From JL08 sp039969355 (GTDB lineage: Bacteria; Pseudomonadota; Alphaproteobacteria; Rhodobacterales; Rhodobacteraceae), in NCBI GenBank assembly GCA_039969355.1, contig JBDVOA010000008.1, forward strand, positions 1-64,000: a stretch of 64,000 bases of DNA, given 5' to 3'. A program made the translations under genes and the position numbers. The notes below the pieces were generated by a model. The model searched no databases and was not told the DNA's origin. It worked only from the letters and a program-made list of their open reading frames with translations. Positions 42,594 through 50,502 of the stretch are shown piece by piece. The first letter of the stretch is position 1, and each line of letters opens with the position of its first letter.

Positions 42594-44864
42594 ATGACGA
42601 GTTCCGAACGGGATCTGCTGACGGCGACGCATTGGGGCACCTACCGGGTGGATGTTGAGAATGGTCGTGTCACCAACCTTCGCAGGTTTGAGCATGACCC
42701 AGATCCCTCGCCAATTGGGCCGGGGATTGTGGATGTGCTTGACGGCCCAACACGGATCACGGCCCCGATGGTGCGCAAGAGCTGGCTGGAAGGTGGCCCG
42801 GGCACGGCGGGTGACAAACGCGGGTCGGACGCATTCGTGGAGGTAAGCTGGGCTGAGGCCAACCGGCTGGTCGCTGCAGAGCTTACCCGCGTGCGCTCCA
42901 CCCATGGCAACCGCGCGATTTATGCCGGGTCTTACGGCTGGGCCAGCGCAGGGCGGTTTCACCACGCGCAAAGCCAGCTCAAGCGGTTTCTGAACTGTAT
43001 CGGTGGATATACCGGTTCCAAAAACACGTATTCCTTCGCTGCGGCAGAGGTGCTCGTACCTCATGTCCTCGGCACCTTCCGCGGGCATTTGGATACAACC
43101 ACAAGCTGGGAAAGCATTGCATCAGATTGTGACCTGTTCGTCGCTTTCGGCGGTGTGCCTCTGAAGAACGGGCAAATCAGCCAGGGTGGGACCGGCGCAC
43201 ACGTACAGAAAGGCGGATTGCTTGCGGCACACAAGGCAGGCGTCAAGTTCGTCAATATCTCCCCTCTCAGGGCGGACCTGCTGGACCGGGTCAACGCAGA
43301 TTGGCTGCCCATCCGGCCCAATACAGACGTGGCACTGATGCTGTCGCTGGCCCATGTGTTGCTCAACGAAGACCTGCACGATCAAGCGTTCCTTGACCGC
43401 TACACCGTCGGTTTTGCGCGTTTTGCTGACTATCTGTTGGGCAAAACGGATGGCATTCCCAAATCACCTGAATGGGCCGCAGACATTTGCGAGATTCCTG
43501 CCGACACCATCCGTGATTTGGCCCGTCGCATGGCGCGCAGCCGGACCATGATCTCAACAGCTTGGGCTTTGACACGTCAGGATCACGGCGAACAACCGTT
43601 TTGGGCGGCCATCGCACTTGCGGCGATGCTGGGGCAGATCGGCCTGCCGGGGACGGGCCTGGGTTTTGGCTATTCGGCGATGAACAACACCGGATTGAAC
43701 CGCACGCCAATCCACTATGCGTCCTTTCCGCAAGGCCATAATCCTGTGCCGGATTTCATCCCCGTGGCGCGCGTGACAGACATGCTGGAGACCCCGGGCG
43801 GGAAATTCGACTATGACGGCGCGTCTTACGAGTATCCCGACATCCGGCTCGTCTGGTGGGCCGGTGGCAACCCCTTCCACCACCATCAGGATCTGAACCG
43901 TATGCGGCGGGCCTGGGCCAAGCCCGAGACCATCATCGCCAATGAATGGTGCTGGAACGCACTGGCCAAACATGCCGATATAGTGCTGCCCTGCACCACG
44001 CCACTGGAGCGCAGCGACATCGCACTGACGCCCAAAGACCCCTATCAAGTGGTGATGGACCGCGCCATCGAACCCGTGGGACAGGCGCGTGATGATCACG
44101 AAATCCTACGTGGCATTGCCGCTGAAATGGGGGTAGAAGAGGCGTTTACCGAAGGGCGCAGCCCGCAGGATTGGCAACGCTGGATCTGGGAGGTTTCGCG
44201 CCAACAGGCCGCAGGACAACGTGTTGAGCTGCCCGGTTGGGAGAGTTTGCAGCGCGACGGCTGGGTCAAGGTACCGGTGCCGGACAAGCCCACTGTCATG
44301 CTGCACGCTTTTCGCACCGACCCAGAGGCCAACCCGCTCGCCACACCGTCGGGCAGGATCGAAATCTTTTCGCAGACCATCGCAGACTTCGGCTATGACG
44401 ATTGTCCCGGCCACCCCGCGTGGATGGAACCGACCGAATGGCTGGGCCGCGCAGCCCCAGATGACCTGCACATGATATCCAACCAGCCCCACAACAAGCT
44501 GCACAGCCAGTTAGATCACGGCGCGGTCAGCCAGGCTGACCGGCCAAAGGGCGTTGAACCGATGACGATGCACCCGAGAGACGCTGCGGTGCGCGGGCTG
44601 ATCGAAGGTCAGATTGTCAAAATTCACAACGCCCGCGGCGCATGCCTTGCTGAACTGCGGATCAGCGACATGATCCGACCCGGCGTTATCCAGATTGCGA
44701 CCGGCGCATGGCTCTATTCTGACGGCGACCTCTGCCGCCGTGGCAACCCGAACGTGCTGACCCGTGACAAAGGCACATCAAGACTGGCCCAGGGTCCCGT
44801 GGCGCATTCTTGCCTTGTCAAAGTAGAGACTATTGCAGGCAAAGTGCCTCAACAAAAAAGGTGA
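42594..44864 (+). CDS. BisC/TorZ-type molybdopterin oxidoreductase
   Basis: A 756-aa DMSO-reductase-family enzyme. It lacks the N-terminal iron-sulfur Cys motif and a Tat signal, so it should be cytoplasmic like biotin sulfoxide reductase BisC. The Mo ligand is most likely the Ser in SYGWASAGRFHHAQSQ. Other family blocks: GGNPFHHHQDLNRM and NEWCWNALAKHADIVLPCTTPLERSD. Such enzymes reduce S-oxides or N-oxides. Its place beside a ligase, a crotonase and a GcvT-like demethylase hints at an organosulfur or N-oxide substrate. Confidence 0.88.
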   Translation: MTSSERDLLTATHWGTYRVDVENGRVTNLRRFEHDPDPSPIGPGIVDVLDGPTRITAPMVRKSWLEGGPGTAGDKRGSDAFVEVSWAEANRLVAAELTRVRSTHGNRAIYAGSYGWASAGRFHHAQSQLKRFLNCIGGYTGSKNTYSFAAAEVLVPHVLGTFRGHLDTTTSWESIASDCDLFVAFGGVPLKNGQISQGGTGAHVQKGGLLAAHKAGVKFVNISPLRADLLDRVNADWLPIRPNTDVALMLSLAHVLLNEDLHDQAFLDRYTVGFARFADYLLGKTDGIPKSPEWAADICEIPADTIRDLARRMARSRTMISTAWALTRQDHGEQPFWAAIALAAMLGQIGLPGTGLGFGYSAMNNTGLNRTPIHYASFPQGHNPVPDFIPVARVTDMLETPGGKFDYDGASYEYPDIRLVWWAGGNPFHHHQDLNRMRRAWAKPETIIANEWCWNALAKHADIVLPCTTPLERSDIALTPKDPYQVVMDRAIEPVGQARDDHEILRGIAAEMGVEEAFTEGRSPQDWQRWIWEVSRQQAAGQRVELPGWESLQRDGWVKVPVPDKPTVMLHAFRTDPEANPLATPSGRIEIFSQTIADFGYDDCPGHPAWMEPTEWLGRAAPDDLHMISNQPHNKLHSQLDHGAVSQADRPKGVEPMTMHPRDAAVRGLIEGQIVKIHNARGACLAELRISDMIRPGVIQIATGAWLYSDGDLCRRGNPNVLTRDKGTSRLAQGPVAHSCLVKVETIAGKVPQQKR

Positions 44865-45336
44865 ACTGAACGCTGAACAGCAAAACAAGACTTCAAAATT
44901 CGCGTGGGATGACCATAGTACTTGTCCGGCTGGGCGGACCTATTTGCATTGGCTGACGCGCGCCACAAGCAAAAAAGCTGTCCAAGTCCACTCGGACACG
45001 CGTCTCTCTTGTCCGGACATCATGCGACGAAGTGCAGTTTGAATGGTGACGCCGAGACCGGCTGGGGATGACCGCTTCGACGATTTGAATTGCGACGCCG
45101 CATGAACGCCGCTGCATGTGTTGGCTAATGCTGCGTGAGCAACCGCTGCACCAGCAAAGGCAACTTTTGTCCGCTTAGCACCAGTTCCCCCAACTGCCGG
45201 TTCTGCACTTGCAGCGAAAGTCCGGTCCGAGGAGTTGCACTGAAGCGACATCGGGTGCTTGTGGAAGTCCAATTGGCAGCGATCCACACCTAACTTCGGG
45301 GTCACCCGGGGCGGGCTACCCGCCCCGGCACCGCAG
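44865..45336. other. Intergenic region after catabolic cassette
   Basis: No gene supported. It includes TGCAGCGAAAGTCC (45,211-45,224), also found at 25,128-25,141 and in variant form at 54,208-54,221, a dispersed short sequence. A strong terminator for the next gene is at 45,306-45,328. Probable right-hand scar of the inserted cassette. Confidence 0.5.
45306..45328 (-). terminator. Strong GC hairpin downstream of 65-aa gene
   Basis: CCGGGGCGGG-CTA-CCCGCCCCGG is a perfect 10-bp stem with a 3-nt loop, 8 bp beyond the stop of the minus-strand 65-aa gene. There is no clear T run on the minus strand, so it may be a weak intrinsic terminator or an mRNA-stabilising end. Confidence 0.6.
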
Positions 45337-45534
45337 TCATTCGGTGACTGGATCGTCATCGCGGCGCGGGAAGGCGACCATTTCGACGTCGGGGAACATG
45401 CTGTGTTTGACGTTGATCGAAGTGATGTTGCCGCGGTCATCGGTGTTGACGAAGAGTACGCCGCAGCGGTCCCAGAAGTTCTTGCCGTCTTTTTCGCCGG
45501 ATTTGACGTTCAGTTTCAGAGTTTGAGTAGCCAT
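45337..45534 (-). CDS. Small conserved protein of mobile elements
   Basis: A 65-aa protein (MATQTLKLNVKSGEKDGK...) with a beta-rich pattern (WDRCGVLFVNTDDRGNITSINVKHSMFPDVEMVAF) recalling DUF736-like small plasmid proteins. Function unknown; a single-strand DNA or stress role is a guess. It stands alone with its own hairpin downstream and a purine-rich leader. Confidence 0.65.
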   Translation of the reverse strand: MATQTLKLNVKSGEKDGKNFWDRCGVLFVNTDDRGNITSINVKHSMFPDVEMVAFPRRDDDPVTE

Positions 45535-45855
45535 TTTTTGATCCTCACTTTGAGTGTTTCGATGAACATGACCAAAGCTGGCACCAAGGGGCTGTCAGCG
45601 AGAAACTTGCTTCGCGAGGAATGCGCTGGCGCAGGGGAATTTTCTTGTTGAAGTGGGGTTTGTCCCGCGTCTGACACGGCTGCCCGCTTATGTTCAGCAA
45701 TCAGAAACACGCCGTTGAGGATCTGAGTTTGGCCATCAATCTCTGGGCTGGCCCGTCAAAGCTGGCCTGAAACGCTGCAACTACTTTGCTGGGCCTGCAG
45801 ATTGCGCGCAGTAAATATGATCTACCGACCATAAAACGGAAATATGATCTGCGGA
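45535..45855. other. Intergenic region before hipA
   Basis: No gene supported. AT-rich start and a direct repeat TATGATCT / ATATGATCTGC around 45,815-45,857 near the hipA stop. I see nothing else. Confidence 0.4.
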
Positions 45856-47148
45856 TCATACGGCATGAAAGGCAGCCGCCCGACGTCGTATTCCAGCAAC
45901 AATGGCTTCCGCCAATAGCTGCGGAAACCCATCCGGCAGGTCGGCTAGTGTCTTGTCCAAGGCGGGTTCAAGCTCCGTCGCGACGCCCGACAAGACCTCT
46001 TCCGCCAGCGCCACACCAAAACCTGCCACCTTCGCAGCCTGCAGGAAATGACGCGGCACCACCTCGTTGATCCGGTAGTGTCCGTCGACGGCCATCGCGA
46101 GGCGCATCCGGTTCTGGCGGATTTGACCGTCATCCACGGCTTTCTGAGCGCTCAGCACATCGTAGAGCGGGGTCATGCGGAACCCGCCAGGGCGCAATGC
46201 GATGCTGAAATTCTTAGCGTGCCCGTCTGTCGCCCCTAAAAGCCAAAACAGCACTTGCGCGCGGAAGAACACGCGCTGATCCGCCTCGGGGTCATCACTG
46301 CCTGTCAGCAACCCGATCCCTTCGGTGATCCCCGGCCCGCCATCCATTTGATATTTTTGGCTGGGTGGGACTGAGAGCGCCTGACAAAAATCCTCCTGCG
46401 GGAGGCGGATCAAGCGGCCATCTTTGGTCCAGCGCCGATCAAACCGCGTCACGACAAGGCTTCGTACGTCTTCGAAGTCAGTAATTTCTACCTCTGCTAC
46501 ATCCAAACCCATGGCGCGACAGAAGCTCATGCAGAAAAACTCGTTCTCAACACTGTCAGACAAATCAATCCCCGCTGGTAAAACACCTAGCTGGGTCTTG
46601 AAGATATGGGTCGTAGGAGTGAGCCCCGATGGACGGATCCACGCGCCCTCGTGGCGCAGCAGCGCTGTTTTCTCCTGCGCCCCGGCGATGGAAATGCGGA
46701 AGTCGTCTTCCTCATCCAAGCCTAGCGGAGCGCTTGCGAGGTTGCGTAACATATCCGCAATCTGTGCCTCAGATACGGGCTCTCCCTCGAGCACGGCAAA
46801 CTCTGGAATCTCACCCGAGACGAATTGCAAGGCCCCCACGCAATCGCGCCCGATTTTCTCCAGCATGTGCCACGCGTCCGTGCCGCCCGCACGCACCCGT
46901 GCAGCGACGCGCTCTCGTATCGCCTGATTGTCCGGCAGCAGGTTTTCCAAGTAGGCGATAACAGGGCCGCCCTGGTGTGCCTCTTCACGCAAAGGCAGTG
47001 ACTGCGAGATGGGCATGGCATGTACCCATGCCAACCATTCCGGGTCATATGTAAAGCTGATCGCGCCTGAACCAGCGAGACGCAAAGCCCCCACCGACCG
47101 CCCGTTCAGAAGCACTTGCATCGTGCCGCTACGCCCGTGTTTGGCCAT
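45856..47148 (-). CDS. hipA: HipA-type serine/threonine kinase toxin
   Basis: A 430-aa HipA family kinase. N-terminal HipA domain (MQVLLNGRSVGALRLAGSG, YDPEWLAW), ATP-binding segment ISIAGAQEKTALL, and kinase core with LLGATDGHAKNFSI (catalytic Asp and metal-binding Asn) and MTPLYDVLSA. HipA phosphorylates a tRNA synthetase and arrests growth, causing persistence; on an ICE it can act as an addiction module. Start overlaps the hipB stop (TGATG). Confidence 0.95.
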   Translation of the reverse strand: MAKHGRSGTMQVLLNGRSVGALRLAGSGAISFTYDPEWLAWVHAMPISQSLPLREEAHQGGPVIAYLENLLPDNQAIRERVAARVRAGGTDAWHMLEKIGRDCVGALQFVSGEIPEFAVLEGEPVSEAQIADMLRNLASAPLGLDEEDDFRISIAGAQEKTALLRHEGAWIRPSGLTPTTHIFKTQLGVLPAGIDLSDSVENEFFCMSFCRAMGLDVAEVEITDFEDVRSLVVTRFDRRWTKDGRLIRLPQEDFCQALSVPPSQKYQMDGGPGITEGIGLLTGSDDPEADQRVFFRAQVLFWLLGATDGHAKNFSIALRPGGFRMTPLYDVLSAQKAVDDGQIRQNRMRLAMAVDGHYRINEVVPRHFLQAAKVAGFGVALAEEVLSGVATELEPALDKTLADLPDGFPQLLAEAIVAGIRRRAAAFHAV

Positions 47149-47393
47149 CAGAAGATATCCTCAATCTCAAGCGAGCCACCGCGCTCCACCAATCGGAACT
47201 CAAGCCCAAGTGCCGCCATGACAGCGAGCACTGTGGCGAGCTTCGCTCCCGCGTCGCCATTCTCGAGCGACGAAATTGTCGCGACGCGCAAATTCGTACG
47301 CGCGCTGATATCGCTTTGGGTCCAGCCGCGCGCTTTGCGCGTCCGGCGGAGTGCCTCGCCGATCTGCTCGGCCGTTCGTGCTGTGAGGTCCAT
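47148..47393 (-). CDS. hipB: HipB-type antitoxin/repressor
   Basis: An 81-aa XRE-type HTH protein (IGEALRRTRKARGWTQSDISART, NLRVATISSLENGDAGAK) with a short C-terminal strand and tail. It neutralises HipA and represses the operon, probably through three 16-bp palindromes directly upstream (47,407-47,476). Confidence 0.92.
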   Translation of the reverse strand: MDLTARTAEQIGEALRRTRKARGWTQSDISARTNLRVATISSLENGDAGAKLATVLAVMAALGLEFRLVERGGSLEIEDIF

Positions 47394-47406
47394 GACGTGG
47401 CTCCTT

Positions 47407-47476
47407 TTACGGCACAGCGTAAATCAAAACAAATTACGCTGCAACGTAAATATTCAATTTTTACGCCATAGCGTAA
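47407..47476. promoter_or_regulatory. Three TTACG-N6-CGTAA operators of hipBA
   Basis: TTACGGCACAGCGTAA (47,407-47,422), TTACGCTGCAACGTAA (47,434-47,449) and TTACGCCATAGCGTAA (47,461-47,476) share the form TTACG-N6-CGTAA and repeat every 27 bp, upstream of the hipB start at 47,393. Regular spacing supports cooperative HipB binding. Confidence 0.85.
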
Positions 47477-47490
47477 CAATCGAGCCGCAC

Positions 47491-48354
47491 TCATGCCTGC
47501 AGCCCCGCAGCTCGAACCTGCTCAGGCGTCACCAGCTTCGATGCAATTAAGTCCTCGACCTGCCGGTTGGTGATGTGACGACACAGGGGATGGCGCTCGT
47601 GGATCCACTCGGTGAGGCTGGCACGACCTTTGGCTTCGGCCTCTCGTGCCTTCTCGCGGTCCGCCTGTATCTGGGCAAGGCCCTTCTCCCATCGGCGCAT
47701 CTTGAACCAGTTGTCTGAGAAACAAACCTTGCTGCGCGTGTAGCCGTCACTTTCCTTCGCATAGGCCTTGACCGCCTGCAGCAGATCATCGGGCTTTACC
47801 CCGGCTTTCACGGCGGCTGCGATCAAGCGCAGACTGGTTCGCCGGTCTCGGACCCTGTCCTCGGGATAGGCCGCCAGGATCTCCTCAGATTCAAGATCTT
47901 CAACCTCCTCCACCGCCTCGCGCCTGCGCGTAGGTGGTTTATGGATGGTTTTAGGATGGTTTGGGGTCCACCGTGAACCCCGTACCCCGTTCACCGTGGA
48001 CCCGGTACCGGGTTCAGACTGGACGGGGTTCACGGTGACCCCCGTCTCAATGTCGGGCTCAACCGTGGGTTCGAGCGCGGCCACGCGCTCCAGAACGATG
48101 CGGTAGATGACGGTGTAGCCGTTCTTGCATTGTCGCCGCCCGGTCTCGATCAAGATGCCTTCGCGTAGGAAGTCGATGATGGTGCGCTTGACCGTGCTCT
48201 CACTAAGCTCTGTGTGACGCTGGATGGTCCCCTTCGAGCACCAGATGCCTGAGCCGTCATCGCTCGCCTTGTCGGCCAGGAACATGATGATCTGCTTGCG
48301 TGCAGCGCTGCCAAAGCGGCGCTCGGCGCATTCGTTTGCGATGCGCCAACTCAT
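47491..48354 (-). CDS. Winged-helix Rep-like DNA-binding protein
   Basis: A 287-aa protein. The N-terminus is a winged helix (FGSAARKQIIMFLADKAS, GTIQRHTELSESTVKRTIIDF) of the replication-initiator/helix-turn-helix kind. The middle is a low-complexity linker whose DNA contains inverted repeats (47,965-48,040). The C-terminus (FSDNWFKMRRWEKGL, HPLCRHITNRQVEDLIASKLV) also occurs in a damaged copy at 63.3 kb. Likely role: replication or stability of the excised element, or regulation; function not proven. Confidence 0.7.
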   Translation of the reverse strand: MSWRIANECAERRFGSAARKQIIMFLADKASDDGSGIWCSKGTIQRHTELSESTVKRTIIDFLREGILIETGRRQCKNGYTVIYRIVLERVAALEPTVEPDIETGVTVNPVQSEPGTGSTVNGVRGSRWTPNHPKTIHKPPTRRREAVEEVEDLESEEILAAYPEDRVRDRRTSLRLIAAAVKAGVKPDDLLQAVKAYAKESDGYTRSKVCFSDNWFKMRRWEKGLAQIQADREKAREAEAKGRASLTEWIHERHPLCRHITNRQVEDLIASKLVTPEQVRAAGLQA

Positions 48355-48381
48355 TGGATCACCTCACCGGTCAGAGGCCAG

Positions 48382-48499
48382 GAAAAAGCCGACTGAGCAT
48401 TTGCGATACGGCACTGGCCCATGCTAATGTGCAGTGAAAGCTGACAGGCTTTTTCTATTTGGCCCCGGTTCACAGTTGCCGCTGTGACGGGGCCTTTTT
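48382..48499 (+). ncRNA. Possible small RNA with strong terminator upstream of rep-like gene
   Basis: A 9-bp inverted pair GAAAAAGCC (48,382-48,390)/GGCTTTTTC (48,447-48,455) is followed by an intrinsic terminator on the plus strand: GGCCCCG (48,461-48,467) and CGGGGCC (48,488-48,494), with inner TCACAG/CTGTGA pairs and TTTTT. No plus-strand gene precedes it, so it may end a short antisense or counter-transcript near the rep-like gene start. The terminator is clear; the RNA is inferred. Confidence 0.45.
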
Positions 48500-48604
48500 C
48501 ATTTTGAACCGGCGAAATTGGCTTTGAAACTTTCGCTTTTTGTTCACTTTTTGTCAGGGGGTGTTTTGCACCCTTAAGTCGTTGTTTTCGCTTGCGCTCT
48601 TTCT

Positions 48605-48662
48605 GGATTGCAAATCCGTGTACACCGGTTCGATTCCGGTACTCGCCTCCAATAAAATCAAT
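48605..48662 (+). repeat. Right attachment site: tRNA-Cys 3' fragment
   Basis: Bases 48,605-48,651 are the 3' 47 nt of a tRNA-Cys gene: anticodon stem-loop GGATTGCAAATCC with anticodon GCA, T arm GGTTCGATTCC, and terminal CCA. The 5' half is absent. Positions 48,638-48,662 equal bases 1-25 of the window. It forms the right boundary of the ~48.6-kb ICE and the left boundary of a 1.2-kb relic. Confidence 0.9.
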
Positions 48663-48895
48663 AACTTACGTGATTTATGGCCGCTGTTTGATTGTAAAAC
48701 GGCAAGTCGAAGATCCGGCAAAATGATTAATTCCATTTAAAAACAGTTATTTACGAATACTATTGAATAAACTCAATAGCGGATTTTTCAGTCCATCTCA
48801 TTCACGATCGGCTCAAAATGAAGCACGAGTCTGGGACTTCATACAGATTTTAAACTATACTGAACGAGCAACTTCTAACCGAGGCGAACCATTCC

Positions 48896-49510
48896 ATGAA
48901 CCAGCTCTATTCTAGTCTTATCCACCGGTGCCCCCTACGGACTTCACTTCTCGTGGCTGCGGTTTTTGCGCTTTGTCTTATTGGGCAAGGCCATGCACAG
49001 GCACAAATGTCTGGCGGCGGCATGAAACATGGAATGCATGGTCACGGTTCGGATGGCACCGGACATGACGAGATGAACATGCCCGGTCTGCGGGGCCTGA
49101 ATGCGACGCCCGCAGAAAGCTCCGAGCTCGCGGTGATGTTTCGTAACTTTGATACCATCACCCGCGAAGTAACAAACCTCCCGAATGGCATCCGTACTAT
49201 TACCAACTCCTCGGATGAAGATGTGATGGAAGTTCTGGTCAGCCATGTGATCGGGATGATCGACCGTGTCGAATATGGCGATGACCCAATGATCATGATA
49301 CAAAGCCCGACACTCGATATTTTCTTCTCTCGTGGCGAAGCGATTATGACTGAGATCGATGTAACTGACGAAGGAATAATTGTAATTCAAACGTCTGGCG
49401 ACCCCGATCTTGTTGATGCATTGCAGATACATGCAGCCGAAGTCACTGACATGGCCGACCGTGGAATGCACGCTGTCCATGAAATGATGATGAAGCGCGC
49501 GGGGAACTGA
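48896..49510 (+). CDS. Exported His/Met/Gly-rich protein
   Basis: A 204-aa protein with signal peptide (LLVAAVFALCLIGQGHAQAQ), then a metal-binding-like MSGGGMKHGMHGHGSDGTGHDEM. The folded part contains NLPNGIRTITNSSDEDV, MIDRVEYGDDPMIMIQS and a second, weaker copy of the motif (VIQTSGDPDLVDALQIHAAEV). It matches a widespread exported family of unknown function that I recall from metal and thiosulfate contexts. It is the only gene in the 1.2-kb segment between two att copies. Confidence 0.75.
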   Translation: MNQLYSSLIHRCPLRTSLLVAAVFALCLIGQGHAQAQMSGGGMKHGMHGHGSDGTGHDEMNMPGLRGLNATPAESSELAVMFRNFDTITREVTNLPNGIRTITNSSDEDVMEVLVSHVIGMIDRVEYGDDPMIMIQSPTLDIFFSRGEAIMTEIDVTDEGIIVIQTSGDPDLVDALQIHAAEVTDMADRGMHAVHEMMMKRAGN

Positions 49511-49793
49511 CCCGTATTAGCTTTCTGTTTTGATCTTCGCGCCCAATATTCCGCTTCCAAAAGCGTCGCTCTGCAATCTTAACTCTAATTACTTACGCGT
49601 CCAACTTGCAGGCAGTCCTCCGACAAATACAGGTCGCAAACAGTAGGGGCAGATTGCCTCATTCTTGCTAGTGCCGGTGTGAAAGCTGACATCTTCAAGA
49701 GCATTTTACATTCAACAGCTAACCCACTGATGTCCCACAGTAGTCCTGCGGTTCATTTTATAATAAAACTCAATGTTTTCAATGCAATCCTTA

Positions 49794-49840
49794 GGATTGC
49801 AAATCCGTGTACACCGGTTCGATTCCGGTACTCGCCTCCA
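49794..49840 (+). repeat. Third tRNA-Cys 3' fragment (att site)
   Basis: The same 47-nt 3' tRNA-Cys segment as at 48,605-48,651, again without the 5' half. It is followed by different DNA, except that AAATCAATGACTT shortly downstream matches the DNA after the first copy (bases 18-30). It marks a further integration event with a truncated integrase 67 bp beyond. Confidence 0.9.
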
Positions 49841-49907
49841 TTTACCTCTAAATCAATGACTTAGCTTTTGAAGCATCAAGTGTGACACAAAGTGGGACAC
49901 ACGACCA

Positions 49908-50249
49908 ATGATGCTGTCATCCTATCTAAGCCCTTCAAGACATGGGATTTACTACTTCCGTTGGCCTCTCCCTAGAACGGAAGGCCATCCAAGAACAACA
50001 ATCCGGTTGTCCTTAAGAACACGATGCCCAGATCGGGCTGGTGATCTTGCCCGACATCTTGCATCTTGCGGGCGAATTATTCGGGATTACAGAGACTTGA
50101 CGCGACTTAGGCAGGACGAAATTAGGTTATTGGTTCAGCGATACTTCAAATCATCGCTCGATCAATACTTGGAGCGGCTGAACGATACTGGCTTTCCTGA
50201 TCACTCGTTTGACGCGATGAGACAAGAAATATCGGTCACGCGTTCGTAA
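49908..50249 (+). pseudogene. Truncated integrase, N-terminal fragment
   Basis: A 113-aa frame with the start of a DUF6538-type tyrosine recombinase (SRHGIYYFRWPLP, then TIRLSLRTRCPDRAGDLARHLA). A complete integrase would be about 400 aa. The catalytic domain (R, HxxR, Y) is absent from the following 250 bp in all frames I could read. It lies just beyond the third att copy and reads into the rightmost island, so this island can no longer excise by itself. Confidence 0.8.
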
Positions 50250-50502
50250 GGGTGAGCCCATTACCTTGTTTCTGCCTAGTGCGCGTAGCCGCTCTCTGTA
50301 GGTGCAAAGTGAATTTCGCAACCGCACTGGGTAGCGATGGGAGTTGGAACAGGACATTCGCAGTGTTACCGCATGAAACCACGGAGCGATTGAGGGAACA
50401 GATGTTCTGCATGCATGTATTCCCGGAACTTTTCTGGCGGTTCCCTGGGGCACATATTGGCCATGGAGCACGATAAGTTGCTTTTACCTTCAGTTACTGC
50501 AC

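Noticed and set aside
44940..45440. 166-aa minus-strand frame overlapping the 65-aa gene
   Set aside because: It overlaps a better-supported gene and a terminator stem, with low-complexity Ser/Ala composition.
47407..47476. CRISPR-like array upstream of hipB
   Set aside because: Three palindromes at 27-bp spacing, but repeats are 16 bp and imperfect with no cas genes; they are operators.
48540..48740. Reading frame and intact tRNA at the second att site
   Set aside because: The 5' half of the tRNA is absent (sequence before 48,605 does not fold as D arm and acceptor), and the frame is only the tRNA fragment translated.
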